Below are positions 12,701 to 23,647 of a DNA stretch of 64,000 nt, piece after piece. Numbering within the stretch: position 1 is the stretch's first letter; every line of letters starts with the position of its first letter. Position numbers and translations under genes: made by a program. The notes under the pieces are model-generated. The model was not told where the DNA came from. It searched no databases and worked only from the letters and a program-made list of their open reading frames with translations. The stretch spans positions 84,909-148,908 of the forward strand of contig JADGJP010000048.1 of the NCBI GenBank assembly GCA_027603065.1, given 5' to 3'. Source of the stretch: Geranomyces variabilis. Lineage: Eukaryota > Chytridiomycota > Chytridiomycetes > Spizellomycetales > Powellomycetaceae.

Positions 12701-13564
12701 TAAAGCAGATGAGATAACGTGAAATTGCTGATGCCTCGCATGCTTTTGTAAAACCAGTCCCGCACCGATTCGTTCTCGTAGAGCTGGATTTGCGCGCCAG
12801 TGCTTCGTGATCCGGCACCGCGCTGGCCAGAGAGCGCGGCGTACATTTTCGTCCAGGTATGACCTGACTGTGTCCAAAGCCATCCTTCACGAGACACCTA
12901 TAGAAAGATAAAAGGGAAATGTGAGAAATACGGGCAAACATAGAGTTTACAAGGACCAAGCACCGCTCACCTCATCCAATGTACTGCTCCTACTCTCCTC
13001 CACTCTCGAAGAAGCTCGAAACGCATCCGAAAATCCCGCAACACTGCCCCTCCTGCTCCCACTTTTCGCACCATCTCCTCCGCCACCACCAACCCCAAAT
13101 GCAATTCCCGGATCCAAACTCTCAAACTCAAACGCAAACCCATCCAACAAGCCCGCACCACCACCACCACCATTGATACTCTTTGGCTTATTAGGAGACA
13201 CACCCGGCGTGCCCCACAGCCCGCGTAAAGGCGAAAACACGGGTGAGCTGTCCGCGGTTGTAGGGGTTGGGGATGTTGCGAGTGGGCCGGCGCTTCGCGC
13301 CGCCGCGGACGAACTTCCTGCTGTTGAAAGGCCGGATGCAATTGATGCCGAGCGCTTGGAGAGTGGCGTTGTGGAGTTGTTGGTGTCCTGGCGGTATATG
13401 CTTGTTGTTGTTGTGGTTGTATTCCCTGATGGGGTGGGCGACGGTGGGGTAGCGGCGCGGTGATGCTGTTGCGGCGCAGGGGTGGCGCGGCGAGAAGGGG
13501 GAGTCCCGCCGCTTGCCTTTGATTGCGCAACTTTGGCAGCGAGATATGAGCCGAGGTTGTTCAT
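9791..13564 (-). CDS. PH-domain coiled-coil protein
   Basis: Exons complement(9791..12662, 12719..12897, 12971..13564) give exactly 1214 codons plus stop. The N-terminal 198 residues are Ser/Thr/Pro/Gly-rich (MNNLGSYLAAKVAQSKASGG start). A PH domain covers about residues 199-300: SREGWLWTQSGHTWTKMYAAL, then an intron, then ACTGVCPAAP and FRLVMRDSHGLLFASDN, ending ERDRWVSSLTAIV. An acidic run (EEEEEES) follows. The remaining 850 residues are Gln/Ala/Leu-rich, dominated by predicted coiled coil. PH domains bind phosphoinositides or proteins, so a membrane- or cortex-linked scaffold is possible. The second intron is only 56 nt with a GTTATC donor and was fixed by the PH alignment. Ortholog not recognised. 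Confidence 0.75.
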
Positions 13565-14100
13565 TGTGCCTGCTGTTGCTGGGCAAAATGGAAGAGGGCA
13601 GAGAGCCACCGCTGCTTTCTTTTTTTCGACAGCTCGACTGTCGGACGCGTTTTATCGCATTAGCAAAACACGCGCCGACCCCCTTCCGCTTTGTCCATCC
13701 TGCCGCAGCCGCAACCTCCCAAGTTCCCCGCTTTCCTCGATCTGAGTTCATACTACGACCATACCAATTCCACGAATGTGATTTCCTATTGGGACAAATT
13801 TGGTTGTGGGTGAGTTTTGTGCCATGGGCACTTTTCTGACATTTTGTCGGGGCTCGCCGGCTTAAGGGAGCGATGATGCAACCGCTCTTCCCTCACCCTT
13901 TTATTGCTTCCAGTATAGCCCAGTAGACATCACAGAACTTTGCGTTCACCGTGCAAGGAAAACTGCTTTTCTCATCCAATAGTTGCCGGCACCACTGTTG
14001 CTGCGCAGCAGGCAACGCGCGCGCGCGCGTCTTTCCGATATATTTCGCAGAGCCGCCCCCTTGCCCACATAAGCAAGTGGAATGCGCTTTTCTAGCACAG

Positions 14101-14181
14101 TCGTCGCATAGTTCAGTGGTCTAAGCGTGTTCTTGCCGACCCTCGGGTCGCAGGTTCGATTCCATAAAGTATAACTATGCG
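14101..14181 (+). tRNA. tRNA-like sequence, probably degenerate (tRNA pseudogene or SINE head)
   Basis: Box A-like TAGTTCAGTGG (14109-14119) and a perfect box B GGTTCGATTCC (14153-14163) sit 44 nt apart, as in a tRNA gene. A T-rich run (14214-14240) could terminate Pol III. However, the T-stem does not pair (GCAGG against CCATA) and no normal anticodon stem forms. The outer 9-bp inverted repeat CGCATAGTT/AACTATGCG (14105-14113, 14173-14181) is in the wrong register for an acceptor stem. I therefore read it as tRNA-derived rather than a functional tRNA. The rest of 13565-14530 holds no gene I can support. Confidence 0.35.
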
Positions 14182-14530
14182 GAGGTGATTGGGGGGAAAC
14201 ACCCTTTTGTCCCAATTTTTTTTTTCTTTTTTCTTTTTGGTCATCGTCAGCTCTCTATATGTTAGCTGTGAGAGCGCAAAGCGGCATGTGAGCTGTAGGC
14301 TAGATGCCAGTGCATGTGAGGTAGGCATAAACTAGTCAACTTAACTTGCGCCCGCATGTTCGTAGGAGGGCAGCTTGGGCTGTTTACTGATTGACGGTGG
14401 GGTCGAAATAGGTGGCATTAACCGTACAGCGTCGGGAATCGTATTGCGATTAAAACAACGTTTGCCAGGACCAAGTGATTATAATATAGTGAAAAGATTC
14501 GTAATACAAAGCAGTAAACACAGGCCCTGC

Positions 14531-16521
14531 TCAAAACTCAAACTCCTCCCGGAACACCGACAAATCTTGCCCCAGATATGCCTTATCTGACAGGTCGCGG
14601 CGGTCCATCTAGAAGGGAAAATAAAGAGCACGAAATGGAGAGCTGTATGTTAGACGCAGATCAGGAGAATAGAGCTCTTCCATTGTCTTAAGCAGAAGCG
14701 GGCTTACCATGATAAAAGCACGCTTAAGCGTTTCCCATAGATTAGCGCTTCCCTTCTCCTCTCCATCACGATGCATGCTCAGCGCACCAAGCAGATGCTC
14801 AGCCGCCTCACGGTGACAACCGATATTAATGCACGACACGCCAAGGTTATACCTCGCACGCACAAAATGCGGCTTCAGCTCCAGCGCTCGGTGGTAAGCA
14901 TCGATCGCCTCCTCCGACCGCCCGCCCGAGTTCGCCAACGTCGCACCAAGCCGGTTCCAGAGCAAATAATCATCCGGTGATGCAGAAATCGCTGCAGAAA
15001 AGCAGTCTATCGCTTTATCGAAATCGCCCGAGTTGTAAAACAGGACACCGAGACCCGTTTGCACGCTTGGATCAATGTCGCCTGCAAAGGGCTGCAAGTG
15101 TGCTGCGGAGGGGCCCGCACGTGCGGCGGCGAGAAACAATGCCGCGGCGCGGGCGTGGAGCTCTGGTGCAGTTGCGTTCGGGGCAGTAACAGGCGCACCT
15201 GCTTTTGCCACAATGTCCGGGTATTGTGTGGTTACCCAACGCTCTAGCGTTGCATATGCTTCGCGCTCTTGATTCTCGTTTGTAAGACTGACAGCTAGCG
15301 CCATTAAACCCTCCAGATTGCGTGGATTAATCTGGACGCTGCGTTGGAGTGCGGCAATCGCGGGGCCTTCCTTTTCGTTCTCGGCTTGTGTTGCACCGAG
15401 AAGCTGCCACGCGAGGGACGACTCTGGATCGCGCTGTACTGCCGCTTCAAACGCAAGGGCGGCTGAAGAAAGGTGCCCGCCAGCGGGGTCGTTGAGCAGA
15501 CGCTGCCCTTCGGCTAGCGGCTCAGGATGCGAGAGGTATGGGTTCTCAGTTTCAAACACATACGGCGCACATGGTGAGGTGACAGGATCCGCCGGGCCTA
15601 ACGGTTCGTCGTCAACAATGTCCGTGTCAAAATTTGCATAGTCGTCTTCCCAATCCTTCGCCAATGCATTTGTCGCCGCGTCAATGTCAAACTGCTTGAA
15701 TAAATCGCCTAACTTGTCCATATCCGCATCGGTGCTGAACGTTCGTGCAAACTCCTCCTCCCACGCGAGGTGCTCTTCGGGTCCTGCTGCGGCAGCTTTG
15801 CCCTTGTCAAGCGTCTCAGTTTGCAGCAGCGTAAACTCGCGCGCAAAGGCTTGATCAAGGTCCACGTTCTGATGGTGTTTAGCAAAAGCCTGTTCGAAAG
15901 CCAGCCGCTCGTCTGGTGCGAATTGGTGTGCCGACCCCTGGTGCATCATCTCCACGCCGTTGGCAGTACTTGGACCGGCGCCGATGAATTCCTGGCTCCA
16001 ATCGCGCGGCTCTGATGCCGAACGAAATGCTGCTTCGAAGTGTGCGGACCCTCCATCGGCTGCTCCTGGTGCGAATCGGAAGTCTTCAAAATCGCCCGCC
16101 CATCCTGCAAAACGAAATATAAAATTACAGTCATTAGTCGACTTCACCAGTGAGTTAACATCCACCAACTCTGCTCGCCCGCACCTTTGTCCATTCCCAT
16201 TCCTGGTCCCAGGCCCTGCCTATTCAACATCTCTTCCAATCGCCCCATGTCTTGTGCTGGTGGACCCTCAAACATCCGCCCGCCGGCATGGCGCCCACTA
16301 CCAGCTGGCCGTGCCTCGAGAAATTCATCCACAAAGCCCCGGTCGTCAAGCTCAGCCAGACGGCCGCGCGGGGCAAAGCCCTCAACATTGCCTCCTGCCT
16401 GCGGCGGCCGAATGAGATCCTGCTGGAGCCCGTGATTGCGGTCGAGTTGCTTGACAAATGACGAGACTGAGTTTCCGCCGGCGCATTCCGCAGACGACCC
16501 GACGAGGGATTTGAAAGCCAT
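14531..16521 (-). CDS. PEX5: PEX5, peroxisomal PTS1 import receptor
   Basis: Cycling receptor that binds C-terminal SKL-type signals and carries matrix proteins to the peroxisomal docking complex. Exons complement(14531..14608, 14708..16104, 16185..16521), 603 aa. The N terminus has the conserved cysteine (C13, ubiquitination site in the family). WxxxF/Y pentapeptides follow (WAGDF, WSQEF, WEEEF, WEDDY) for PEX14/PEX13 binding. The C-terminal half is TPR: ENPYLSHPEPLAEGQRLL, QAENEKEGPAIAAL, LGVLFYNSGDFDKAIDCF, LWNRLGATLANSGG and RARYNLGVSCINIGC. The 26-codon last exon supplies the usual MDRRDL tail end. Its start is 230 bp from that of the divergent dehydrogenase gene. Assignment is secure. 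Confidence 0.95.
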
Positions 16522-16751
16522 GCCTTTGAAAATTTGTTTGCGATGTCACTAGCGGCGCCGATGAGAAGGGAGCTGCGAGTTATCGTTTTGTTGGCAAGAG
16601 AGCGCAAGAGAGTGGGGGTCGGGAGCAAACAAATGTCCCGACGGCTTTTGGCATTGGACGGCGGCAGCAAATTGATCCGTGGGCGAGCGAGTCACACGGT
16701 GGACAACACTTCGCCTCCAAGTTGCCAACATCTTCCTTCAGTGCATTCGTG
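16522..16751. promoter_or_regulatory. Shared divergent promoter, PEX5 / FAD-dependent dehydrogenase
   Basis: Only 230 bp separate the two start codons, so both promoters and 5' UTRs must share this interval. I see no obvious TATA box or repeated operator-like motif. Co-regulation is possible but not shown by the sequence. Confidence 0.5.
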
Positions 16752-18629
16752 ATGTCCCGGGTAGTACTGCCACCTCGGCTGCCTCTTTTCCGCACGGCCG
16801 GCGCCGCTGCAACTGCGATTCCACGGCGTCGTCCCCTCTGCTTGCTCGCCAAACGATCCTTCTCGTTTGCTCCCGCCGCGCGCGCTGCCCAGGCTCTCAC
16901 CTCTGCCCAATACCCAAGTCTGCGGAGAAACCCCGCCTTCAAAACACTCGATGACAAGGATGTCGCATTCTTCAAATCCGCCATCAAGAGCCCTGCAGGC
17001 GTCGTAACAGCCGACACGCCAGACGAGTTAGAGCCATTCAACCAGGTATGTTGTTGGATCAATGGCGACGGAAGGCGCGCAGCCCCTACGTCTGCAGACA
17101 CATAACCATCTTCCGGGCTTTTTTTCGTAGGATTGGATGCGGCGGTTCAAAGGGCAGTCAACATTAGTGCTGCGGCCCTCTACCACCGCAGAAGTCTCGG
17201 CTATAATGAAGTATTGCAATGACAACACCATTGCGGTTGTACCGCAGGGCGGCAACACGGGACTCGTTGGCGGCAGTGTGCCGGTGCACGATGAGGTCGT
17301 GCTCAGTTTGCAAAACATGAACCAGATTCGCGAGTTTGATCCCGTGTCGGGCATCCTGACTTGCGATGCGGGCTGCGTGCTTGAGGTTCTTGACAATCAT
17401 CTTGCGCAAAAGGGATTCATTATGCCTCTCGGTAAGGCCGTAACACTGTGGAAAGTCCTGCCGCGGGGACTTTGTCCGCTGATTGCAATTTTTTTTGTCG
17501 GAATTTGCAGATCTTGGAGCCAAGGGAAGCTGTCAAATTGGTGGAAATGTTGCGACGAACGCTGGCGGTCTTCGATTGCTGCGATATGGGAGCTTGCATG
17601 GAACAGTTCTGTCAATGGAGGTGGTGATGGCCGATGGGCGCATCATCGAATGTGGCAAGCCGCTGCGAAAGGACAACACTGGATTTGATCTCAAGCAGCT
17701 GTTCATTGGCTCGGAGGGCACATTGGGGGTAATCACGTCGGTGTCCATCCTGACTCCGCGGCGATCCAGCGCGGTCAATGTTGGTATGCGCAACGCGAGC
17801 AAACGTGCAATATTTTCATATGAGCTCCAGGCGACCTAATATTTGGTGGTTTGGCCTTTTTTATGTAGCCATGCTGGGGGTATCGTCTTTCGAACACGTC
17901 ATGGAGGTGTTCAAGCAGGCAAAAATGGATCTCAACGAAATATTATCCGCATTCGAATTTTTCGACCGAACATGTCTGAATCTCGTCAAACACCACATCC
18001 CCAACGTGCGCGAACCATTCGACGCCGACACCCCGTTTTACGTCCTCATCGAAACCAGCGGCTCCAACAAAGACCACGACGATGAAAAGCTCAGCGCTTT
18101 TCTCGAGCACGTTATGACGGAGGGCATGGTCGAGGATGGCGCGCTCGCGCAGGACGCGACCCAAGCCGCCGGCATGTGGAACATTCGCGAAACCATCACC
18201 GAGTCCCTTGCAAAAGAAGGCGGCAACTACAAGTACGATCTCTCGGTTCCCGTGGCGCAGCTCTACGACGTTGTAGAGGAGATGCAGACGCAGCTTTCTG
18301 CACGTGGCTTGTACGCGGCTGATGGCTCGGCAACCGGCGCGGTCAAACACGTTGTTGGGTTTGGCCATATGGGCGATGGAAACTTGCATCTGAATCTCAC
18401 GTCTACGGGATGGACGACTGAACTCACGCAGGCGATCGAGCCGCCGTTGTATAAATCTATACAGCGCCGCGGGGGTTCCATCTCGGCTGAGCACGGGGTT
18501 GGTCTGATGAAGGCGCCGTACTTGAGTTATTCGAAGAGCGCGGACTTCATTGACTTGATGAAGAGCATGAAGAAGCTGTTTGACCCGAAAGGCATCCTCA
18601 ACCCATACAAGTACTTCCCACCCTCGTGA
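16752..18629 (+). CDS. D-2-hydroxyglutarate / D-lactate dehydrogenase, mitochondrial FAD enzyme
   Basis: Oxidises D-2-hydroxyglutarate (or D-lactate) to the 2-oxo acid, passing electrons through FAD. Exons 16752..17045, 17131..17431, 17511..17783 and 17869..18629 give 542 aa in perfect phase. The first 50 residues are Arg/Ala/Ser-rich without acids, like a mitochondrial presequence. The FAD-binding type 4 domain shows [20 protein letters not shown] and [16 protein letters not shown]. The C-terminal oxidase domain carries [14 protein letters not shown] near residue 455 and [10 protein letters not shown]. Closest by motif are D2HGDH and yeast DLD2/DLD3; sequence alone does not settle the preferred substrate. 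The donor of exon 2 falls within the otherwise continuous [11 protein letters not shown] block, which supports the model. Confidence 0.92.
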
Positions 18630-18832
18630 GCCGCGGCCCCTTCGCATTAGAAAATGCCTGTAGATTTGTGTAGAGCTCTTGCCATCGCCTCTTTGAAACC
18701 ATCATCGCCTCTTGGTCAGCTGAATACTTTCATCATAAAAATACAATATTAAGCATGCGTACCAGCGGGCCGCTGCACAGCGCGTGAAAATAAATACAAT
18801 TGCGCCCGCGGCGTCCCCGAACCGAGAATCCC

Positions 18833-20265
18833 TCAACCCCGCCGTATACGCTTTTTGAATCGCTCCATGACAATGTCATCTAGAATCACAAGTGCAAGGG
18901 GTAAGTGTCTCGCGATTCCAGTGCCTCGCACGCGAACAGGCAGTGAGCGCTGCGCCCCCTATACCTGTAGCCATTGTCCGCCGGTCAAACTTCTTCCCGC
19001 CCTCCTCATTGCCGCCGCGATCCCCTTGTCGCGACCCGTCCCGTTGATCGTCGTCTCGCCGTGGGTGATTTTTGTTGCCCGTCCAATCTACAAAACAGCA
19101 GGATTAGCTACGGAAAAAAGAGATACAAACCGCATCCCACCAGAAGAAAAGACCACTCACATCGCTCAGAAGCCACAGTAGTTGCTCCAGCAAATTCGTT
19201 CCCCGGGCCCAGCAGTAGTTTCTCAGCTATAGCAGCTGCTTTGCGCTCCACGAGCTTGCGTTTGGCTTTTTCCGTCTCTTCGATGTTTTGAAGTTTGGAA
19301 CTTATGCCCAAATCGATTTCTGGTATCGCCGTCAACATCGATGTCGACAGCGTGACGTTTCCCTCGCTAACGCGCTTTTCTGCAATCTAAAAGGTGGTAG
19401 CAGCGTTTTGGTTACTCCAGCGAGCGCGGGAGAGGAGGCGTCGGCTTGCGGGCCCGCTGTTTGCTTGACAAACCTTGAGATGGTCTGGAATGTGGAACAG
19501 CTCGTCGTGCGGGTCTAGCACTGCGGCCCGAGCTCCAACCGCCGATGTGCCATCGCCAACCACTTCACCGCGCCGCTTTCGCATCTCCTTTTCAATGAAT
19601 TCCCGCCTGAGAGACGACAAAGAAAAGCAAACATCGCTGGCTTAGCATGCGCGCGCGCCGGGCCAAACACATCCATTTCCTCATCCTCTTCACCCGCACA
19701 GCGGCTCAGCCCTCTTCTTTGCCACTCACATATGCCGCTCGGTATCCATCGCATTACTCTCAGTCGCAAATCCACCAGAACTCGTCAACCCTCCCTCCTG
19801 ACCGCCGCTATCCGCCCCACCAAAACTCATCCCTTTAACCTCGTCCGCGGTGATCAGCCCACCACCGCTATTAAGTTTCCACGGATCATCATTCGGCTCT
19901 GCGTCTCCGCCTCCGTCCTCGTCGTCTTTGCGTTTTTTTTTTCGTTTTTGCTCGTCGCCGCGGTTGAGGTCGTGGAGATCCATGCCAGGCGCGCGGCGCC
20001 GGAATTTTCGGAGCTCGAGCGCTTCTTGCAGGACGGAGCTGGCGATAATGAATTAAGGTACGATTTAGCAGTCGCTTATTTTGATATTCAGGATGGAGCG
20101 TCGTTTTACACACCCTAGTGCGTTGTCATTGTCGTCGCCGTCATTGTCAATTGACAGGGAGGTATCCGGGCGGTCGCTATCTGGTGGGTGAGAGCCGTCG
20201 GTATCGTCGTCGAGGGTCCTGCGGGCCCGATATTGTCGTTTTGGCTTTTGTTGAGTGGTTGCCAT
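18833..20265 (-). CDS. TLS1 / C9orf78 (Hep59 family) splicing-associated protein
   Basis: Nuclear protein family linked to spliceosome function (fission yeast Tls1, human C9orf78). Six exons, complement(18833..18879, 18965..19087, 19161..19386, 19474..19606, 19730..20038, 20114..20265), 329 aa; all phases close. Family blocks appear in order: LELRKFRRRAPGMDLHDLNR, an acidic/basic run, NDDPWKLNSGG, AMDTERHMREFIEKEMRKRR, TAIPEIDLGISSKLQNIEET and the terminal ATDDIVMERFKKRIRRG. The final exon is only 47 nt. The first-intron donor was chosen among three overlapping GT dinucleotides by phase. Human and yeast relatives are similar in length. Identity is confident from the IPEIDLGI and DDIVMERFKKR signatures. 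Confidence 0.85.
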
Positions 20266-21342
20266 GTTAGTGCAAGTTGACCGGTAGCCGCCCGCGCTTG
20301 GACCCTCGCGTTTCGACCTCCTCATCTGCCACCGCCCGCGTTGCCGTTCGACCCGGGTTGCATCCGCTTTATTCTTCTCTTTTTCGGCCACCACTCCAAC
20401 GCCTAATATACCGCCTGCGCTCCAGCACTCTGTTTTGCTCCTGTGCGGGAGTGTGGGCAGTTTGCAAGGGAAGGCCTCGGTGCTGGGCCGAGCGTTTGTG
20501 TCTTGTGACAAATGCTCCAGTCTTCCGCTCACTCTATCCGCCACATCCTTTCGCGACGGCCAGAGGCCACATTTTCCAGCCGACAACGACATAAGTGCTA
20601 CCCGCACGGGGTTGGCACTAATACGCGTATGCAGCATCACACCTCGTTGCGATCCTTCATGATTCCGCTACCTCTCGTCTACTACTTCCTTGTCACTTTG
20701 AAGGGCGCATATTCTCTGCGTTAGCATAATAGTCAGGCGCTCACCCATTCCGTCGGTGCTTATTACAGACGGAGACTATCTGGAACACCCAACTCCTGAT
20801 TGAAAGACTTCGCAGATGAACGCCACAGCGTTTCATGAAAACATCATCAAACCGGAGACTCTGCAGAGTTTGCAAGCCTATGTCAAAAGTCATGAAGATG
20901 CCACAGGCAATGGCACATCTCAGCAGTTCAACGATTCTCACTGCATCAATGCGATTCTCAAAGCATCATTGATGCAGTGAGAGAGGAGATGCAGTGTTTG
21001 GTCAACATTCTTGGGGCTCCAGCGCCGTTTGCTGGGGCGCTTGAAAAGATTGCCTGGCTATCATGCTGTCGAGCAACGCGAGGCTGTTGCCGAGTTGCTA
21101 CAGTGCCCAAGGCTCAGAGTTGTGGGTCTGCTGAAGGGCGAAAATCAGCCATTTACGTGTCGCTTTTATCAATGTAGGTTGAACATTCTATAGTGCTTGC
21201 TTTAGCCAACTTATCAACTAAAGAATTTTTTCACCAAGATGAGCGAAATTTCCGGATTCAGCTGGTTCTTGAAGCATGTTGGCATTGTCCAGGATTGATA
21301 TCGCAAACTGCCAGCAGCTCACAAGAACCTTGCAATGACCCA

Positions 21343-21639
21343 GGGCGCGAGCGCCTCGGGTCATTGCAAGGTCCCTGTGAGCGTCCCGGGCGCGAGCTCC
21401 CCGGGTCGGGACGCGCGCTTGACATTATGTTCAGGGCGTAGTATCAAACCGCGACGAGCCCGAAGAGTAGGACCAGGGGGTCCCGGTTCTGGTGTCTTGC
21501 CGCGGAGGTCCGAACCCTCCAGAACAACGACCGCACCGGGGCATCGCCGCACCACAGCGTCTTGGGGTTGCGATGACCCGGGGAGCTCGCGCCCGGGACG
21601 CTCACAGGGACCTTGCAATGACCCGAGGCGCTCGCGCCC
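21343..21639. repeat. 65-bp perfect inverted repeat with 167-bp spacer
   Basis: Bases 21343-21407 are the exact reverse complement of 21575-21639 (read by eye), with 167 bp between. Each arm is GC-rich. The right arm and its flank contain two direct copies, 45 bp apart, of a roughly 34-bp unit beginning CTCGCGCCCG and ending CCTTGCAAT (from 21586 and 21631). A further CCTTGCAATGACCC lies left of the left arm. Frames through the locus are short and repetitive, so coding is unlikely. It could be a miniature transposon, a rearranged satellite or a hairpin RNA source. Confidence 0.75.
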
Positions 21640-22099
21640 GAGTCGCTCACAGGGACCTTGCAATATAACCAGTGGACGAAAGTCGGAGACCCCTTCCCCC
21701 CACTCGCTCACAGCCACCGCGCAGCGCACTCTCTTGCTATGGAAATTTCAAGGAGTCTCCGACTCTTGTCCACAAGTCTCTTACTCGCTTAAAGCTTACA
21801 GGGCACAAGCGTCAGCATCTCTGGTCATCTGCTTTTGTTTACAGATTCAGCATGCTGTTTTTGCGTAAACCGCCCTAATCACTCATTCCGATCTCTGTTA
21901 CTACTACCTGGCCCATGTTCTTGCCACACCGGATCCCACAGGGGTGCCCGGTCATTTTAAGTGAATTGAATAGGTAGAACATTTCCCGTTATACTCAATC
22001 GTGCCCTTATTAAGGGCGTCCCGGGCTTTGGACCGGCGACCTACCTTTACCCGAGGTGCGCGCTCCGTATGCGCGGAGCGCACGGCGTCATACCTTATC

Positions 22100-22215
22100 T
22101 GAGATCCAATCCCGCCCGAAAATCCAGTCCCTCCATACCGCCGTCCGAAGTCCAATCCCTCCGTCCCGGCTTGGCCGACTTGAAGTCCAGTCCCTCCATC
22201 CATAGTCCGGTCCCT
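22100..22215. repeat. Degenerate tandem repeat (AGTCCAGTCCCTCC-like)
   Basis: Four loose copies of a unit like AAGTCCAGTCCCTCCAT occur at about 22118, 22146, 22183 and 22200, with variable spacers. It lies upstream of the RNA ligase gene. No function is evident. Confidence 0.45.
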
Positions 22216-22474
22216 GTCCCGTTGTCGAGGTTGCCGACGGTGTGGAAGCTTATGACGTTTCTGTGTCGTCGCCGAGTAAAATGTGCGAGGTTCGCCAGAA
22301 ATAGCGTGACTCGCGTGACTCATCACGTTTCGCGTGGGTCTGTCAGGACTTGCCCACCGGCCCCTTCGCGCTGTTTTTCTTTCGAAGAGGCCGTGCCTTC
22401 CGCCCTTGGACGTCAAGCAAATCGCTCTCACTATTCTCTTTCTTTTCCCTTCCATTACTCGACGTCAACCCCCA

Positions 22475-23647
22475 ATGCCCAACCATGCGTCGTTCCCTTC
22501 CATTGAGCATTTTGCAAAAGCCCAGCAAGAACTACAAAGATACCTCGAACTCGCCGAGGCAAAGAATGGTCAGCGGCCGCCAACCTGCTTTACCTTGAGA
22601 GGCACGGTTAAGCTGCACGGAACGCACGCCGATATCGTGTTTACAAACTTTACGAATACCAACAGTGGCGAGGAGAGAGCGGACGTTCATTTTCAGTCAC
22701 GGAACCGCGTTCTGCGGAAGGATCAGGACAATTGCGGCTTTGCGACTCATATGGAGGAGGTTGGAGCCGACGCGTTGTGGCGGACGTTAGCTAAACCGGC
22801 GCTGAAGATCTACCGCTCGACACCTCGGCGTCAGGACGTGGATTTGAGCCTAGTAGCTGATAATATTGCCGACGACGCAGCTGCCTCGCTTGCAGCTCTC
22901 TCACTGCAGGACGATGACGACGGCTCGGTGCAGCAGCTGATGTTTGCTGGCGAATACTGCGGAGGAAACATTCAAAAAGGAATAGCACTGTCCCAGCTAC
23001 CAAAGATGTTCGTTATTTTTGGCGTCCGAATCAACGGGCGCTTCCAAGACCCATGCGACTATCGAGATCTCGAGCTACCAGACTATCAAATCTACAACAT
23101 CTTTCGCGTCCCGCCATACCGGATTTCCCTTGACCTGTCCGTAAACGACAACACGGTATTAGATAGGCTCACAAAAATTACCGACGACGTTGAACGCGAA
23201 TGCCCTTACGCCAAAACCTTCAACGTTTCCGGCATCGGAGAAGGTGTTGTATGGTGCGTGGAAGAGTTCCCACATTGCACAAGGTTCTATTTTAAGGTCA
23301 AAGGCCTAGAACACGCGACATCTCGCGTTAAAAGAGGACCGAAAACGGCGGAGGAGCAGGCGATGCTCGGCAACGCGCGCAATTTTGCCCAGCTGGCATT
23401 GCCGGAAGCGCGTTTGCACCAAGGGCTGGATTATATGCGCGAGATGAATCTCGATACGTCTTTGAAAAATGTATCGAAATACCTGGAGTGGGTGGTTAAC
23501 GACGTGTTTAAGGAGGAAGCTGATGAGATTCTGGAAGCGGGTGTAAGCGAGCGCGCGTTGAGAAAGGAGCTGTCAACGATCGCCATGGGCTTTTACCGGA
23601 AAAAAATCAAAGAGTCTGCTAGCATTTTGAACAATAAACTACAGTAA
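22475..23647 (+). CDS. RNA ligase of the T4 Rnl2 / KxHG type
   Basis: ATP-dependent 5'-phosphate/3'-OH RNA ligase of the nucleotidyltransferase superfamily; no intron; 390 aa from the only good ATG. The adenylation motifs are all visible: motif I TVKLHGTHADIVF with the nucleophile K46, motif Ia QSRNRVLRK, motif III FAGEYCGGNIQKGIA, motif IIIa KMFVIFGVRI, motif IV GEGVVWCVEE and motif V RFYFKVKGLEH. The C-terminal 100 residues are helical and could form the Rnl2-type C-terminal domain. Motif I reads KxHGTH where many relatives have KxHGTN. An acidic insert (LQDDDDGS) sits before motif III. Fungal tRNA splicing normally uses the unrelated Trl1 ligase, so the role here (RNA repair, mitochondrial or otherwise) is open. 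Confidence 0.85.
   Translation: MPNHASFPSIEHFAKAQQELQRYLELAEAKNGQRPPTCFTLRGTVKLHGTHADIVFTNFTNTNSGEERADVHFQSRNRVLRKDQDNCGFATHMEEVGADALWRTLAKPALKIYRSTPRRQDVDLSLVADNIADDAAASLAALSLQDDDDGSVQQLMFAGEYCGGNIQKGIALSQLPKMFVIFGVRINGRFQDPCDYRDLELPDYQIYNIFRVPPYRISLDLSVNDNTVLDRLTKITDDVERECPYAKTFNVSGIGEGVVWCVEEFPHCTRFYFKVKGLEHATSRVKRGPKTAEEQAMLGNARNFAQLALPEARLHQGLDYMREMNLDTSLKNVSKYLEWVVNDVFKEEADEILEAGVSERALRKELSTIAMGFYRKKIKESASILNNKLQ

Larger units (their letters stand above)
20266..22474. other. Gene-poor 2.2-kb region with eroded coding fragments
   Basis: No intact gene is supported here. A 54-codon open frame at about 20817-20981 (MNATAFHENIIKPETLQS start) is followed in another frame by a protein-like stretch around 21011-21190 (LKRLPGYHAVEQREAVAELL). 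Together they look like remains of one broken gene of unknown family. The inverted repeat at 21343-21639 and a degenerate TCCAGTCCCTCC tandem array at 22100-22215 are listed separately. The right end must contain the RNA ligase promoter. Confidence 0.5.

Noticed and set aside
13946-14215. Minus-strand open frame around 14.1 kb
   Set aside because: Its sequence (WNRTCDPRVGKN-type) is the usual antisense translation of a tRNA-like segment.
21335-21868. Open frames with repeated residues (LQGPCER-type) on both strands
   Set aside because: They are translations of the inverted GC-rich repeat, not conserved protein.
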